64,000 nucleotides of DNA from Shumkonia mesophila (GTDB lineage Bacteria > Pseudomonadota > Alphaproteobacteria > Rhodospirillales > Shumkoniaceae), in NCBI RefSeq assembly GCF_026163695.1, contig NZ_JAOTID010000001.1, positions 62,001 through 126,000 of the forward strand. The letters run 5' to 3'. A model generated the notes under the pieces. That model searched no databases and was not told the DNA's origin. It saw only the letters and a list, made by a program, of their open reading frames with translations. Every line of letters begins with the position of its first letter. Positions within the stretch are counted from its first letter, which is position 1. Made by a program: the position numbers and the translations under genes. Of this stretch, positions 61,839 through 64,000 are shown in pieces.

Positions 61839-63149
61839 CTACTTGTAGTAGCCCGCTTTCCTCATCGCCCGATCGGTCAGCATTTGGGCGTTCTGCAGGG
61901 CCTGATCGGCGGCAACGGTACCGGCGAGCGCCGCCGAGAACTGCTGGCCGACGGCCGTGGCAACCCCTTGGAATTCGGGGATGGCGACGAACTGGACGCC
62001 CACATACGGCACCTTGTCGACGGTCGGCTTGGTCGGGTCGGCGGAGTTGATGCTGTCCAGCGTGATTCCGGCGAAGGGAACCTTCGCGTATTCGGGATTG
62101 GCGTAGAGGGACTTCCGCGTTCCCGGAGGCACGTTGGCCCATCCCTCCTTCGAGGCAACCAGCGCCAGGTATTCCTTGGACGTGGCCCAGGCGATGAACT
62201 TCTTGGCGCTTTCGACCTTCTGCGATCCGGCAGGAACGGCCAGGGTCCAGGCCCACAGCCAGTTACCGCGCTTGCCGAGGCCTGTATCCGGCGCCAGGGC
62301 GAAGCCGACCTTGTCGGCCACGGTGCTGTCCTTCGGATCGGTCACGAACGATGCGGCGACGGTGGCGTCGATCCACATGCCGCATTTGCCCGACTGGAAC
62401 AGGGCGAGGTTTTCGTTGAAGCCGTTCGACGAGGCACCTGGAGGGCCCGCTTTCTTCATCAGGTCGAGGTAGAAGGTCAGGGTCTTCCTCCACGGCTCCT
62501 TGTCGAACTGCGGCTTCCAATCCATGTCGAACCACTTGGCGCCGAAGGAATTGGAGGTGGCGGTCAGGAACGCCATGTTTTCGCCCCAGCCGGCCTTGCC
62601 GCGGAGACAAATGCCGTACACTTCGTTCGCCTTGTCGGTCATCGCCTCGGCGGCCTTGGCGATGAAGTCCCAGGTCGGCGCCTTGGGCATGGTCAGCCCG
62701 GCCTTCTTCATCAGGTCGGCGCGGTACATCACCATCGAGCTTTCGCCGTAGAATGGCGCTGCATACAGCTTGCCGTCGATCGTCAGGCCGTTGCGGATGG
62801 CGGGCAGCAGGTCATCGACGTCATAGGAAGCCGGCAGGTCGTTGAGCGAAACCAGCCAACCCTTCTTGCCCCAGATCGGCACTTCATAGGTCCCGATGGT
62901 CATGATGTCGTACTGGCCGCCCTTGGTGGCGATGTCGGTGGTGACGCGCTGACGCAGCACGTTTTCTTCCAACACCACCCATTCCACTTCGATGCCGGGG
63001 TTTTTGGCGGAAAAATCTCCGGTCAGCTTTTGCATGCGGATCATGTCGCCGTTATTGACCGTGGCGACGGTCAGTTTCTCGGCCAGCGCGGATGTCGCGG
63101 TTAGCGACACGGCCGCTATGCCGATCAGCAAACGAGAGAAGAGTGTCAT
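61839..63149 (-). CDS. smoE: Polyol-binding periplasmic protein (SmoE)
   Basis: Receptor for sorbitol/mannitol import, 436 residues. Signal peptide ending near ALAEKL; SBP_bac_1 features IEVEWVVLEENVLRQRVTTD, LYAAPFYGESSMVMYRADLM, and CGMWIDATVAASFV. ATG 63149 follows GGAGG at 5 bp. First structural gene of the polyol operon, as in R. sphaeroides. Confidence 0.94.
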   Translation of the reverse strand: MTLFSRLLIGIAAVSLTATSALAEKLTVATVNNGDMIRMQKLTGDFSAKNPGIEVEWVVLEENVLRQRVTTDIATKGGQYDIMTIGTYEVPIWGKKGWLVSLNDLPASYDVDDLLPAIRNGLTIDGKLYAAPFYGESSMVMYRADLMKKAGLTMPKAPTWDFIAKAAEAMTDKANEVYGICLRGKAGWGENMAFLTATSNSFGAKWFDMDWKPQFDKEPWRKTLTFYLDLMKKAGPPGASSNGFNENLALFQSGKCGMWIDATVAASFVTDPKDSTVADKVGFALAPDTGLGKRGNWLWAWTLAVPAGSQKVESAKKFIAWATSKEYLALVASKEGWANVPPGTRKSLYANPEYAKVPFAGITLDSINSADPTKPTVDKVPYVGVQFVAIPEFQGVATAVGQQFSAALAGTVAADQALQNAQMLTDRAMRKAGYYK

Positions 63150-63329
63150 GTGAGCCTCCGTTAGCGGATATGGGCAATTGCTTATCTTTTGAATAATTAT
63201 TCGGCTTGCGGGCCTCTGAGTCAAAAGGAATCTATGGCCGGTTGCAAAAAAATGCGCGGCCACCCTTATTCTGGGCAGTATTTCGTTTGGAAAAACAACT
63301 GGACAGCGAAGAAAATGGGCGGGAGCGCC
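63150..63329. promoter_or_regulatory. Intergenic region between the SorC-type regulator and smoE
   Basis: 180 bp on the minus strand. AT-rich stretch at about 63175-63205 (GCAATTGCTTATCTTTTGAA) is the probable smoE promoter area. No clear palindrome. Confidence 0.5.
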
Positions 63330-64000
63330 CTATTCCGCGAGGGCTGCGGCCGTGGTCTCGTCGGTGATGAGCCCGGTCAGCCATTGGCCGGTCAGTGCCC
63401 CGCGTATTGCCCGCAGCTTGTTCGATCCGCGGGCCACGCCGATGAGGGGCCGCGCCGCGGGCTGGGTCAGCGGAACGCTGGCGACGCGGTCGTTGGTCAG
63501 GCCGGGAACGAGTCTGCCCAGGTCGTTGAAGGCCCAGCCGATGATCTCGCCGGCGGCACCGGCCGCCTGCAACTCGTGGAGTTCCTTGCGGGTGATGAAG
63601 CCGTCGGTCAGAAGCGGAGGGGCGTCGTTGAGTTCGCCTATCCCAACGAAAGCCACGTCGGCCGATAGGGCCAGGTCGATATTGCTGCGGATGGGTTTTT
63701 GCGCGCAGATGACGTCGCGCTCTTCCTTCGACGTCGCCACCACGGGCACGGCAAGAGGATGTCGTGGGGCCTGGGTGGCGTCTCCAATTGCCGTGATGGG
63801 ATCGGTTACGTTGGCCGAACCGTCCGGCGCAAGGCTGCCCACCAATGAAACGATTTTGTGGTGGGGGCAACTCATCCTTGATACCTGGTCCACCGCCCCG
63901 CGGATTTCACGGCCGGTTCCCAACGCCATCACGATGGGCGTTTCCGATTTGAGGTATTTCTCCATCTCCGCCGCCGCGACTTCGGCGATCCCGAGCGCCG
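63330..64000 (-). CDS. SorC/DeoR-type sugar-binding transcriptional regulator (5' end outside window)
   Basis: The C-terminal sugar-binding domain of a SorC-family regulator; the frame is open to the window end, so the HTH lies outside. Family features: IVMALGTGREIRGAVDQV, GSLAPDGSANVTDPITAIGDA, FVGIGELNDAPPLLTDGFI and the end GVARGSNKLRAIRGALTGQW. In R. sphaeroides a regulator of this type (smoC) precedes smoE, so it should control the polyol operon. Its natural start is not visible. Confidence 0.9.
   Translation of the reverse strand, partial: ALGIAEVAAAEMEKYLKSETPIVMALGTGREIRGAVDQVSRMSCPHHKIVSLVGSLAPDGSANVTDPITAIGDATQAPRHPLAVPVVATSKEERDVICAQKPIRSNIDLALSADVAFVGIGELNDAPPLLTDGFITRKELHELQAAGAAGEIIGWAFNDLGRLVPGLTNDRVASVPLTQPAARPLIGVARGSNKLRAIRGALTGQWLTGLITDETTAAALAE

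Overview
The window is GC-rich chromosomal DNA from a metabolically versatile alphaproteobacterium. I infer this from the smoEFGK-smoS-mtlK-mtlZ polyol operon, the dense set of ABC and tripartite (TctABC) solute uptake systems, the LysR/LacI/SorC/AraC regulators and the short palindromic intergenic repeats. A free-living soil, water or plant-associated Rhodospirillales-like organism would fit, but there is no rRNA or other marker gene to fix the genus. No tRNA, rRNA, CRISPR array, complete IS element or phage gene was seen.

Layout. 1-2147: end of a sensor histidine kinase and its NarL-type response regulator. 2171-7609 (minus): aminotransferase, Ldh-family dehydrogenase and TctC-TctB-TctA uptake operon, with a divergent LysR gene (7814-8689). 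8754-12521: small accessory genes (DUF899 thiol protein, small membrane protein, HTH regulator, RidA-like protein, beta-propeller protein) ending in a GntR remnant. 13066-31230: a complete L-arabinose/arabinoside regulon: araD-araA; a GH51 arabinofuranosidase with a peptide-type (Dpp-like) ABC transporter; divergent araC and araB; and a ytfQRT-yjfF-type furanose transporter. A motif TCCATGT-N9-AATGSTG lies upstream of each of the four promoters and is a candidate AraC operator.

31240-31577 holds a multicopper oxidase remnant. 31782-40173 is an unnamed eight-gene cell-envelope locus: secreted glycine-rich protein, lipoprotein, TPR/PEGA membrane protein, PEGA plus FGE-like membrane protein, a 46-residue membrane peptide, a MotA/TolQ/ExbB-type channel protein and two membrane-anchored von Willebrand A (vWA) proteins that share an N-terminal SFLDI-x2-CG-x-GA membrane motif. 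It looks like an ion-driven envelope machine and is the best candidate for an undescribed system here.

40283-54121 (minus) is a 14-kb sugar locus controlled by a divergent LacI gene (54424-55407). It has one CUT1 and one CUT2 ABC transporter, three Gfo/Idh/MocA oxidoreductases, two TIM-barrel isomerase/epimerases and a ThuA protein, which fits oxidative (3-keto-sugar) glycoside breakdown. 55761-64000 (minus) is the sorbitol/mannitol operon: a SorC regulator (cut by the window end), smoE, smoF, smoG, smoK, smoS, mtlK and mtlZ.
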